NCBI RefSeq assembly: GCF_028769735.1
Contig: NC_088170.1
Location: 60,979,585-61,043,584 of the forward strand
Length of the DNA stretch: 64,000 bases
Direction: 5' to 3'
Origin: Zonotrichia leucophrys gambelii
Taxonomy: Eukaryota; Chordata; Aves; Passeriformes; Passerellidae
Shown piece after piece: positions 10,495 to 22,085 of this stretch. The notes under the pieces were generated by a model. That model was not told the origin of the DNA and searched no databases. It saw nothing but the letters and a program-made list of their open reading frames with translations. Numbering within the stretch: the first letter of the stretch is position 1; each line of letters opens with the position of its first letter. Both the position numbers and the translations under genes were made by a program.

Positions 10495-10940
10495 ATTAGT
10501 GGAACACTGGGCTCAGCTTTGGTGTCTGTATTTTAAGCAGCTGTTGATAAATTTAAAAGAGTTCAAAAGGAGCTGCAGAAGCAGCTGGAGAGCTGGAAAA
10601 TGGATAATACTCAATAAACTTCAGGTGCATAGTTTACATATAGAAGGCTAAGAAGCAATTTAGTTTTCCTCTCCAGATTTGAGTACAAGAGTATTTTTGA
10701 GTTAATTTTCATTCAAATGCCCAACAAAGTTCAACAACTGGAAGCTGAAGCTAGAAATATACACTAGAAAAAATTTAGGATTTTTTTAAGAGTTTGAATA
10801 ATTAGCTATGGAACACTTCACCTATCACAAATTTCTCATCCCTATAGGTCATTAAATCAAGAGGGTGCATATTTTTAAGAGATATGCTTGAGCTACAAAG
10901 CAACATACAAAACCTCTAGAACTTATGGCCTTCATTAAAA
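10495..10940 (+). mobile_element. Ancient CR1-type LINE fragment
   Basis: A heavily diverged 3' portion of an old CR1/L3-like LINE. Recognisable pieces in the right order are the 'aacactgggctcagctttgg' segment, the TGTTGATAAATT segment near 10540, AACAACTGGAAGCTGAAGCT near 10732, the TTAAGAG...GAATAATTAGC...GGAAC segment near 10785-10815, and the TTAAATCAAGA...AAGAGATATGCTTGAG...ACTTATGGCC end. It is clearly older than the other CR1 copies. Several short gaps make the borders approximate. Confidence 0.6.
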
Positions 10941-12848
10941 ACCCATCTATTAGAAATTACATGGCGAGTATGAGGTGGAGTCAGTTCTTGTGATGGTAAT
11001 GGTCTTGCCAGACTGAAAAACTGCAAATCCTGGAATGAAACACAGCAGAAGATGCAAGGCAAGTAAAGCCAGACTCAGCTGAACCTTCCATGATAAATCC
11101 ACATGTCCAGAATAGGTGCCTCTGTGACTCCAGGCATGATGTTGCACAGTCACCCGTGGTCTTACTGAGTAAAAGTAACCTTCATCCACAAATTAGTATT
11201 GTTACTGAACATCCTATACAGTCCTGAAATAAAGTGAAGGAAGTGAGAAAATAATTTAAATGTAGTTCTGAAATCATGTAATTGGTCAGAAAAATTAAAG
11301 CTGTTCCTGTTAAAGGTGGGTCATATATTTTCCATACATTTTTAAAGGGGTATGGAAGAATTGCCCACCAGTAGCTTCCTCAACCCAGACTCAAGCAATT
11401 ATTTTCATGTCTCCCTTGGGAACCAAGAGTTATTGGCTAGAACTGAACAAGCTGGGGTTGCAGCCAGGTGCCTTGAGAGCACAGGAACTCACTTGCAGTG
11501 TTCTTTCTCTGTCCAATAATGTGACTTTGCAGACTGAAGCTCCTACCAAAGCAGCCACTGAGGCAGGGCCATCCAGCAACTCTGACTGCAAGAGCACTTG
11601 TCTCAATCTACTGCTGGCATAGTGTCATACTCTAGTGAGCAGAAGGTCATGATTATCTCCCTTTCCTCAACTAGACAATCCTGCCAAAAGTACCACCACA
11701 AACCCACAGTGAGGGTTTGTGCTACAACACAGCACTCAAGGCACATGACTGTAGCTGCAGACTGTAACTGCTTGTCACCTGTCAGGGGAGAGGTCTTGTC
11801 CAAGAGACAAAACCTCACAGGAGCTCGAAGTGGATCACAAACACAAACCAGGACAGCTGCTGACCTCACCACACGCTGAACCAAAGGCATGCCTAAGTCC
11901 TCTGTTTTAACTTTCCCTCCATAATCCTATAGCATGGCTGAAAAAGCACCACAAAATAGATTTTGAAAGTACAGACAAGTGCCTGAGTGTTGCCACCTTT
12001 TCCCATGTTTATGGGTGAGACATTCAGGTAGTAACTCAAAATCTTCCTCTTCTTTTCCTCCAAGTACAAAGGATTCTCTTCTGAGCCATTGTGCTCTAAC
12101 ATAAACTTACAGCAGCATGTATACAGCTAAAAAAAATCCAAACCCAAGCAACAACAAAGGTCTTACAAAAATACAGCACTGCAGGCATGGTTCTTCCCTG
12201 GGGAGAGGATGAAAGAGCAACATGTGACAGATGTTTGTCATGTCATTTTATATAGTATTCAAATCCACTCAGAAACAATAGTGGTGAGAATGGTATAAAA
12301 ACCTAAACAGAGCAGACTAAAAAGAAGCGTTACAAAAATAACTCTTGAATAAGAACAAAAGAAATTAAACATAGAAAGACCAAGAAAGTGGTTTAAGGAA
12401 GCTTTGTTTGTTTTTTATGTCAATTTAAAGAAAGAATAAAATCTCTTTTAAGGACTCTCTCAAATCCCAAATTTATCTCCATTATCTGCTGACTCAGAGA
12501 CTTCACAAGACACTCTGGCTGGGAAACTGCAGAGGTTGCTTCCTACATAATATAGTATTGATGTACCCCCGAAGGATGTAACAGCACCATGAAACAGACC
12601 ATCCTCTTTGCCTGCAGGGTTTCTAGCTATTCTCTTAGGCTCCTTATTTCCTCCCTACAGACAAATCCTCATTTTCCCTAACATAAAACTCCTTTCTATA
12701 CCAGTTTTTTAAACAAGCAGATAAAAAGGGCCAATAAATTATCCTCTGCGAAAGTGACTTGGCAGTGAAATGTCATAGTGTAATGGATACCCGATCATAT
12801 AGGAATAGATTTCAACTATGAAGCGCAAGGAGAAGCAAGACACTCTAA

Positions 12849-12868
12849 TCATTCATTCATTCATTCAT
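12849..12868. repeat. ATTC tetranucleotide microsatellite
   Basis: About five tandem ATTC units, short and nearly perfect. Confidence 0.8.
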
Positions 12869-14520
12869 ATAAATATGTATGGAGGCAACCTACAAAACTG
12901 TTCACCCAGTTTGGGCAATATGTATTTTAGCATGCAAACTACTGCACAGTGGTTGCACATTCTCCTATGGGGAAGATGGCACAGATGCTTTGATTTTTCA
13001 GGCTGCTGCTGTTCACTAAAAGACAGTGAAAGCACCATTCTTCAGTCTGAACTGGTTATTGGTATTCTATTCTGGAACTGAGGTGCTTAAATTATTCTTC
13101 AAACATAAGCTGTTAAGCAGCTTAAGCAAAGAAAAATTCTGTATAGATTTTTTTTTATTATTTATGTTCAGGTATTCAGATTCTGTAACAATTAGATTAG
13201 GAGTAAATTTCAAACAGTTTCAAATACTTCGTCCACAATGACGAAAAAAAAAGAAAATTAAAACTCAGCTTACCTGGAGTACCTAGAAAACCTCTCAACC
13301 TTTCTTCCTCACAGGGGTTCAACATCCATGAAGCACCCCTCTCTTCACACAACAGCCTGTGTGCTGTGATCTCAATAGAACTATTTTCCACAACCTGTTT
13401 CCTGGTTTAAGAATGTAATTCCACAAATTTCCCCATTTGTGCAAATGCAACAGAAATTTTACAGTGTAAGCAAAGGCCTCATGTACAGCACTAAAGGGAT
13501 GGCCTTTCCTAAAACAGTGGGACACAGCACTGGGAAGGACAGGAGAGAGGACCAGCAGTGAGATAAAGAGCTGAGGAGGATTCATGGGCTGACCAAGGTG
13601 AGCAGACACAGAAACCACAAAGCCCAAACCCACCCCTGTGCCCTGGGATGTTGTTCAGAGGGGTCTGGAGGGAGGAAGGCACTGAGGAGGGCCATGACAA
13701 TGTCTGGGCTCAGTGAAGTCCTGAGCATCACAGCCACTACAAACTACTACAACTTTTCAAAACAGAAAATTGGCATTTTCTCTTCAGCAACAGGTACCCA
13801 GGTAAGAAATCCAAACCACACACACACAAAAAAACCCAAAAAAAACCCAAAAAAGCACCACCCCTTTATCTGTCATCTTTAGGGGATAGGGCTGCTCCAA
13901 CCAACAAACCAAAATGCTGGAAGTTGGCTGAGTACCAGCTTTTTCCTCTCTCCTGCATCCCTACAGCCTCAGTGAACAAGCCAAAGAGAGGAGAGGACAC
14001 TCAGTCAAACCACTGAAGCACTGAAGAAGAAAATCCTTCTGCTTTTTAAAGAGGAGGTCCACTCCATTTTTCTTTAATCCATGTAGGAATTAAAACTGGT
14101 TGATCTACATTCTGATGTTTAATCAAGAGCATATTTAGGCTAGAATAAAATAAGTGTTCCCATTCATAATCCCATATTAAAACATAAATGCCTGTGAGTC
14201 TATAAAGATTCAGCTGGTAAACAGTTTTGTTAAGCTCCTCAGCTGCCTGGAAACCCCACTAGCTGCTTTGGTACCTTTCAACACCCACTTTTAAAAACAG
14301 GGCTGATGGTCTTTGGTCAAGTAATCAAGTAATTGAGGGCTGAAAGATCATACCCTGATTTTGGAACACTTCCTTAAGCTCCAAGGGGATTATCTGTTCC
14401 AGCTCCTACCCAAAGTGATTAAGTCACATGATTCCAAACACATCACAAATAAGAGACCAAATCTGCTTTTCTTTTGTACAAAAGATTTTTCCAACATGTG
14501 AATCAAAGAGGCAAATTACA

Positions 14521-14705
14521 ATAATTAATACACAATAGACAAGGTAAATTTTAATTAATACACAATGAGGTAAATTTTGTCCTTAGTGGTCAGACAGGAA
14601 TTCTGAGAAAGGGATTTTTACCACCCAGTAAAAAAATTAATAAATTAATTAATAAATAAATTAATAAATATTAATTAATAAATTAATAAATAAATTAATA
14701 AATTC
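14521..14705. repeat. AT-rich tandem repeats (two arrays)
   Basis: First, about 14523-14578 holds two copies of a unit containing TTAATACACAAT followed by GGTAAATTTT. Second, 14634-14705 is a run of TTAATAAA/TTAATTAATAAA units. Both look like local replication-slippage products. Confidence 0.8.
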
Positions 14706-17700
14706 AGTCAGACATAAATCAAGTTTCTGCTTCTGTGTTCTCTTTACTGAAACTCACTTGAAATATACTTTTTAGAAAGCATCCTTTTGAATTCATTTGT
14801 ATTTTTAAAACTCAATTTTAAGATTGTCAAAGTTACAGAATTCTGGGCAACAGTTCTACAGATAAAACGGATTTTCTGCAAAATTTCACCACAGAGTTAT
14901 AAACACAGATAATAACTTGAATTCTGACACACCTTTGGCATTACTTCCTTGATTTATCCTTATGTATAAAAACCTAGCCACTTATTTATTGTAGTTAATA
15001 GGGTGATTTTACTTTTCTCCTCCACTAGTTTTACATTGCTTCAGTGAATACTAATGCTTATGACCTATAATCAGCTATGGCCAAACAAAAGAAAGAACCT
15101 CATAGCCTGGATCAGACCAATATAATAAAACAGTGTTAAACTACATGGAGACAATTCATTGAGGCATCTTATTATGTTACTGAAGAACAAAATTTTGTTC
15201 TTCCCCCCACTAATACATAATAAAACCAGATTTAGCTAATTTAAACTTTTTTTTCTTTTCTTTTGCCTCACTCCCAGAAAACTATGCAGACACTGAAACA
15301 CAAAACTACTCTTTGGGTTGTGATGACAACTTTAACATATTTCACTTTCACAGGCTATTCCTAGTAATTCCAGAAATATAATACAGATTTCTTGAAAAAC
15401 CCAAATATATCTTTCTGTATCAGGTGGTGAAATGCACCCTACAGTGCTAAGGAATGCAAGTTATCGGAAACTGCAGTAAATCTGCATGACAACTGTCACT
15501 GATACCTCCCAAATCTATCCTATATACACCAGTAATCTGCTCTTTTACAAGGCATGCACAAAGTTTTTGAACTCTCGCAGCAACTGGAAAATAAGAGAAA
15601 TCCTGCATGAGATGAAAATAAGTAAGTGGGGCATTAGAGGTGCCTCCCAAGTTACCACTTCTTAGATGTTATTTACCCTGGGAAAATCAGTGTTTTATCA
15701 AGAGCAAAAACACTTGACTCTACCATGGTCACTCAATTATTTATAGGGAACATACAAAGTGCCAGTAGGAAAAAAAAAGCCAAACCAACACAAATTCTCC
15801 CTCTTTGCATCATCCAGTTATTTGCCTCTTACACATAAATTTAAAAGATAATTAATTCGTGTCTTCAATGTATATGGCTACTTCCTTTTCCCTTTCTGTA
15901 AATACTGATTCTTATTTTTTATGGAGAAGTAAGATATATTTCCTCCTCTTGAATAATAGCCCCTGCAGAAATTAAGACCCGTACATTACTGAGTAGAATT
16001 AGACAGCACCAAACACAATCAATGGCTAAAATGATCTGATTGCTCTTTTAAACAAATTACTAAAGTAAATCATGACTGCAGGACAGCAGAAGCCAGACTC
16101 ACTAATAACCCTGGAGGTTTAGTTCCTGCACTGGAATCCTGGAGAGCAGAAGACAGCTGTGACATGGACTGAGGTCAAGTTGCATGTATGTCAATGCAGG
16201 ACAAGCTTTGGCCTCAATCCCCAGTGATCATCAACGCTCAACACAGCTCTCTCAGGGTCCCTGAGACCATAAAATTATTTGAGGAAACCAACACTTTATT
16301 ACAACCTCACTCTCTTAGAGAAGTTTCACGAGGGCTATTCTATTTCAGCGATTTCCTGCTCCCTTGTGTCCTTTTGAAATCCCAGTCTTGGCATGTTTTC
16401 CTCCAGGCTTACACGCTCTAGTATACTTAGGGGTTTTTCAGTTTTCTATGGTCTGTACTGCCCAAAATTGTAATATGATTTCCCAAAAATCATTACTTGT
16501 CCATGTTTCCTAGTGAGATTAACAATGATTCAGAGAGGCTATGAAAAGGCTTTCCAGCTCAGCTTCAGATCAAATTCATTTAGATCTTTGATGCCAAAGC
16601 TTACTATTCAGAAAGTCAAGGATCTATAAATCTAGAATCAATAAAAGCTAGAACTGCTCAAAGACAAATTATGAAAACCATTTGAGCAGATTTTGTCCCC
16701 AAATTTTACAAAAAAATCTCAAATACAAATAAACTAATTCAATCTTTTTACATCTTATATTTGTTTATGCAGATGAATTATTTTCTTTTGAAAGAATTGC
16801 CCTTTCAAGACTATTCAAATAAACCAGCCATAGTTTTTTAAGATCATTTTGAGGCAAAATAAAAGAAGATGATACCCTCTCTTACTTGACATCTGAGAGC
16901 AATAAACAGCCCTAGGCCCAGCATGCAGGATACCTGACAAGCTATCTAAAACATCCCAAACAGTTCAGAAGTGCTTAAAAGAATCAGTATGTTCAGGAAA
17001 AAAACATTGAATTTCAATTTCTTTAATATCAAATAGAAATCAAAGGAATAACTCACACTTTTTTCCATACTAACTTAATTTGAAATCAAGTTTAATACTT
17101 GGTTGCCGAGCGTGGCCTTATCTTTTCCTTGACTGATTTTTTTTATGCACCTAGTCCTCCCAAGGTTTAATGAAATATTGCAACAACCCTGTAGGATTTG
17201 GGCAATTAGAATCCAGCAAATACAGATAAAGGGTTCAATATAGTTACCTTTAGTATTGACTCTGAGACTGAGGTTTGTGTAACTCTCTTCACTTGCAACG
17301 GAGCATCCACAACCAACATGAGACTGACCACAAGTTTGATTTTGGATGAAAATGAAGTGCAAAACATTAGAAAAGAAATTAAATAGAATGCAAAATGCAG
17401 GTCCCTTAAATGAAGAAATGAAATAAGACAAATCACAGAATGATAACAATGCACAAGAAGAATAACAAACTAACACAGAGATATTTTTTGGCCAGATATC
17501 TTCCTAAATGTTCACAAACACTCAGGAGAAAAATCCAGGAAAAATAGGAAGGCATAATAAAAAGATCTCTGACTTGATCAGAGAATTGTCTCAAAACTGA
17601 GATATGCAGAGAAAATGAACAAAGAACGTACCTCTGAATTAAAAAAAATTATAACTTAGATAATATTTACACAATATCTGATTCAGCTTTTAAAGTTTAC

Positions 17701-18929
17701 TTTTTAAGGATCAGGTCAATATTGAATAATTAGCAATTACATGTCTGTAAATCCCATTACTATGCTACCCTGACTGCTATTGCAGTCCAATGCATCACAA
17801 TCATTAATTGAGCTCCCTCAGAACTCTTTCTGAGGAACAGACCTATTATTAGCTTAATAATCTATGTGATTTTATTATCATTGGGGAACAAAAGTAGAGA
17901 GTTTGGGAAATTTATTTAAGGTTTCTAGAGAATGAGAGCCCAGATCTCTGAGTGCTTGTCCATTCCCTAATCTACTTAAGCATCTTGAAACCTACATCAT
18001 TACACATTTCAAACACTTCACAATACTGAAACAACTGGTAGATTTGCCACTTTAAAATAATGACATTCTTGCATCTCAGCACTGTATCAAGCCTATATCT
18101 GTTATCATCTTAATGCAAAAATTCCCTTTTTTGTCATCTTATTGCAAAAGTTCATCTTTCTCAGTGAATTTTCATAGGCAGCTCTTTGCAGTACTGACTC
18201 CACCATCTTCACAGCACTACCAACAAACTCCAACTCTCTCCTCACCCAGCTCCTCCACTATTTTGTAGCACTCATCTTCTTATTGGACACAGCTGTGGCC
18301 TGTTAAGGGCAGGCCTGTTCTAATCTTTGGTGATCAGTACAGCTGCAACTCCTCAGGGGTGAGACTGCCTTCTGCACGATTCTCTTACGTTCTATCCTCC
18401 CACATGTATCAAGCGCAACAGCCCTCAAGAAGAGATGCACTGGTATGGCATGGATGGCCAAAAGAGGTTGTAGCTACCTCCAATCTCTTTTCCATCCACC
18501 CAGACATCACCAGCAAAGGCCCAGGTGGCCCCAGCACCGCTGTCCCCCTCCCAGCAGCCGCTGGCCCTGACAAGTTTGCCCTGACACCCCCAGGTGACCA
18601 CCCCCCTGATTTCCTTCCCCTGGCCGTGGGACTGATGAACTGAAGCAGAGATATCCCCAGTCCAGAACAGCCGCAAGCTGCATGCTTTTTTTTTTTTTTT
18701 TGAGGCATCACATAACTTCAAATGGATTAACAATGGCTTTAAATTATGGAGTCTACACAGCATCTTCTGAATGCCCAATTTTTTTACTTTAATTTCCCTT
18801 CTGTTTACTCTTTTTTTTTTCTTTTCCCATGAAGGTTTGGAGTTTTTTGTTTTGTTGTTTTGGGAGGTTGTTTATTTGATCATTTGGTCTATTTGTTAGT
18901 TTTGGTTTACTCCTTGAGATAGCATCTTT

Positions 18930-19636
18930 ATCAATACTTCAGGAGCCACACTCAAGGCCATTAAACATGCCAAACAAATCCTGAGTGGCATCAAAAGGAG
19001 CATGACCAAGGGGTCAAGGGAGGTAATTCTGTCTTTTACTCCACTCTTCTGAGATGCCATCTGCAGTGCTGTGTCCAGCTCTGGGGCCCCCAATAAAAGA
19101 AGGACATGGACCCACTGAGGTGATCTAGAGAAGGGCCACAATGATGATCAGAGGTCTGGAGCACCCCTCCTTATGAAGACAAGCTGAGAGAGTTGGGATT
19201 CTTCAGACTGGAGATGAGAAGGCTCCAGAGACCTTGGAATATCCTTCAGTACCTGAAGGGCTACAAGAGAGCAGGAAGGAGATTACATGCAGTGACAGGA
19301 CAAGGGGCAATGGTTTCAAAAGAAAAGAGAGTCCAACATCAGTTGGACTCGATGATCTTAAAGGTTTCTTCCAACCTAGAAATTCTGTGATTCTGTGAGA
19401 GTAGGTTTATATTAGATATTAAGAAGAAATTCTTTACAGTGAGGGTAATGGGAGACTGGAGACACTGGAACTGGTCAGAACAGTTGTGGATGCCCCATCC
19501 CTAATGTTCAAGGCCAGGCTGATTGGGGATTTCAGCAACCTGGTCTGGTGAAAGGTGTCCCTGCCCACAGCAGAGGGCTTAGAACAAGATGATCTTTCTT
19601 GGGGTGTTTCAACCCAAACCTTTCTGTGATTCTATG
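18930..19636 (+). mobile_element. CR1 LINE 3' fragment
   Basis: A 5'-truncated CR1 copy. Typical segments in order are GTGCTGTGTCCAGCTCTGGGG, CCCCAATAAAAGAAGGACATGG, AGAGAAGGGCCAC, the GGATATTAAGAAGAAATTCTTTAC-type block near 19417-19438, GTTGTGGATGCCCCATCCCT, CAAGGCCAGGCTG, and a tail ending TTCTGTGATTCTATGAT at 19636. It is interrupted at 19332-19401 by a second, short CR1 tail. The left end is approximate. Confidence 0.9.
19332..19401 (+). mobile_element. Short CR1 tail nested in another CR1
   Basis: About 65-70 bp carrying the CR1 3' end (GTTGGACTCGATGATCTTAA, then TCTGTGATTCTGTGA) sit exactly where the host CR1 should read from GAAAGAG into TAGGTTTA. The insert is flanked by GAGAG at 19327-19331 and 19397-19401, a plausible short target-site duplication. 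Confidence 0.8.
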
Positions 19637-19697
19637 ATAGCAACAATATACCTCATAGTCATTGTCCTCATAGATATTCAAGAAACTACTGCATGTG

Positions 19698-19788
19698 GCA
19701 CTTAACTCTGAGGTCTACTTGACAAGGTGGTGACCAGTTGGACTCAATCTCAGCAGCCTTTTCCAAACTATTTCTGTGCTTCTATGCA
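19698..19788 (+). mobile_element. CR1 tail fragment
   Basis: A diverged CR1 3' end, with ACCAGTTGGACTCAATCTCA, a block equivalent to CCTTTTCCAAAC, and the terminal TTCTGTGCTTCTATG. It lies 60 bp after the tail of the previous CR1 in the same orientation. Confidence 0.7.
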
Positions 19789-21786
19789 CTGAGTGTTCTA
19801 GTGTAAGAGCTTTATAGTAAAACATATTTAAAACACTGGGTAGACGTGTGAAAAAAGCCAAAACAGCCAAGATATTTGGAACATAGTGAGATTATGAACA
19901 TAACTCCTATCAAATCACAGGGTCAAAATCTGTGATAGAGTGTTTATCTGATTGATGCTGAATATGCTGCAACTCACCAAGGATTCAAACAGAAGGGATC
20001 AGTTAGTTGCTCTGGATCTGCTTTAATGTAGTACAGAAAAACTGAACCTCTTCCACTGATAAAATGAAAAAAAAGCATGTCCACGAAAACACAATCACAA
20101 AAAGAGGATATTTTACATACACAACACATTTAAAATTTGGATGAAAAGACAGATTTGCAGTTTTATTGGAAAACCTTGAATCTGTTAGTTTAAATCAAAT
20201 CCTTAATGCTACTATAACTTAACCACTTATGCATTAACATGCAGCTTTTCCAAAGGTTCTTGTTATACACACTCATAAAAACTGGGAGGAACACAGAATT
20301 TTTTTAGACCAAGTACATTCATTTCCTCTGTTGACCTGAATTGCACAATGAAGGACAACAAACAGCTCTAACAATCTGTTACACTAAGACTCTCACACTT
20401 AATGTCTGCATGGGGATTCTGGCTCACCAGGCACCATGCAGGAGCCTGCCAGGGGCACTGGCTTCTGCCCCACGCACAAAACACAACCAAAAGCACAAAT
20501 CCCTTGGTCTCCCATCCTTTCCAACAAGCACAAGGGCCTGGAACTGTCTTCTTGGGGAGAGAAATCTCTCTTCCTTCTCCACTCTTGCAGTCAGAGTCAG
20601 GGCACCACCTCCAGGGCTCTTCTCAGTCCTTCCTGCACATCACAGCCAGGGCTCCAAAGGCAGGACATCTCCAGTTCTCAGCGCAACTCTTAATTAGAGG
20701 CTGTTTTCCTTGAAAAAACAATTGAACAGCCCTCTGCAAGAATATGTCATCTGGAAAGATGGACATTCCCAGGCAGTAGCATCAGCATTACAGACTAGCA
20801 AATCTTTCTAGCCTCTTAGACAGTTGGAAGGGATGGAATTACTCAGCAGTTCCTTCCACTTCTACCTTTTTTCCCTTTCCCTCATTCTTCTTCGTTGACC
20901 ACATTGTTCCTTGTATGTATAGTAAACAATTATAAAAATACTTTGCAATCATCCCTGAATAACAATCAGAATTTTTTTGGTTTCATAAACAGTTGTAAGA
21001 CAGAAACAAATTATAGGCATTGCTTACAGACAGCTTTAGTAACCAAAACTCAATTATAAACCTTTAAAACACAGCTCCAACATACAGAAATGTAGTATCT
21101 GAAAACAGTTGATTTGGAATTCTCCTATAAGAGAAATATGAAATATTCCATGCTGTACTGTGAACTTGATAAAACTGATACGAAATTTCCCTAAGTAGTT
21201 GATATTGGCACGTGAAAATAAAGCAAAGCCCAGCAGGACACATGAAATTCATGCATTTCCAATGTAATTCCAAGCAGTATAGCATAAGTCAGCATGGGCA
21301 TGTAATTCTTGGATCTTGTTTGACATAAGGGAAGCAGAAAGGATGTGTTGTTGCAGGTGTTTTGCAAGCAAACATGACGCCCAGCTGATTGTTAACAGAC
21401 AAACTTTTTTCAAAGGAAAACAAGCTGAAGGAAGATCTCAAAGCTGACAAATGAAAAAACCCAGGTGGAAATAGTTATGACCACTCCTGGGCTGGGGCAG
21501 TCAGCAGCTATTGTTTGTGCTAGGACGGCACTGGGAACAGGCTGCTCCTGGGGGAAGCAGAGGAGCTTTAGAAGCATTTTGGGGCATGACAGCCACTTCC
21601 AGCTGGGCTACACGCTGGGCTGCTCAGCATGGGCAGCTCCATTTGGCTCAGACATAGCAAGAAACATGCACCTCACACTGAAAGCTACAGAACACCTGCA
21701 ATTTATGTTCTCTGAGAAAACTGCAGTTGCTAGTCCCTCAAAGCCAAAATTTGAAGTTATATGACTTGTAATACTGTTAACCATAA
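19789..21786. other. Intronic DNA, nothing recognised
   Basis: No gene or repeat family recognised. The parts 20400-20690 and 21480-21650 are richer in G and C than the surroundings but show no splice-bounded exon. Confidence 0.5.
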
Positions 21787-22085
21787 CAGAGATGATCTTG
21801 TTCCAATCCCATGCCATGAGCAGGGACACCTTTCACCAGATCAGGTTCCTCTGAGCCCCATCCAGCCTGGCCTTGAACACTCCTAGGGATGGAGCACCCA
21901 CAGCTGTGGGTAACTGCACCTCACTCACAGTATGCAATTTCTTCCTAATTTCTAATATAAGCCTACTTTCTCTCAGTTTGAAATTTTTACTCCTTGTCCT
22001 ATCACTACACACTCTTGTAAAAACTTCCTCTCCAGGGACTTCTTTGTATTTTATACAAAACCCCATATGTGTAAGATACCTTTAG
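21787..22085 (-). mobile_element. CR1 LINE fragment, antisense
   Basis: The complement reads as a CR1 3' region. On the plus strand the recognisable reversed pieces are GATGATCTTGTTCCAATCCC, AGCAGGGACACCTTTCACCA, GCCCCATCCAGCCTGGCCTTGAA, and TAATTTCTAATATAAGCCTA, and then the reverse complement of the 'gtgataggacaaggag' block. The terminal short-repeat tail is missing. Confidence 0.9.

Larger units (their letters stand above)
10941..18929. other. Intronic DNA with simple repeats only
   Basis: No gene or interspersed repeat is recognised in this AT-rich interval. It contains an ATTC tetranucleotide run (about 12849-12868), an A-rich CACA/CCCAAAAA tract (about 13818-13856), AT-rich tandem repeats (14521-14705), and T runs at about 18685-18701 and 18811-18820. 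The part 18230-18660 is distinctly richer in C and G, without CpG clustering or a recognisable exon. Confidence 0.5.
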
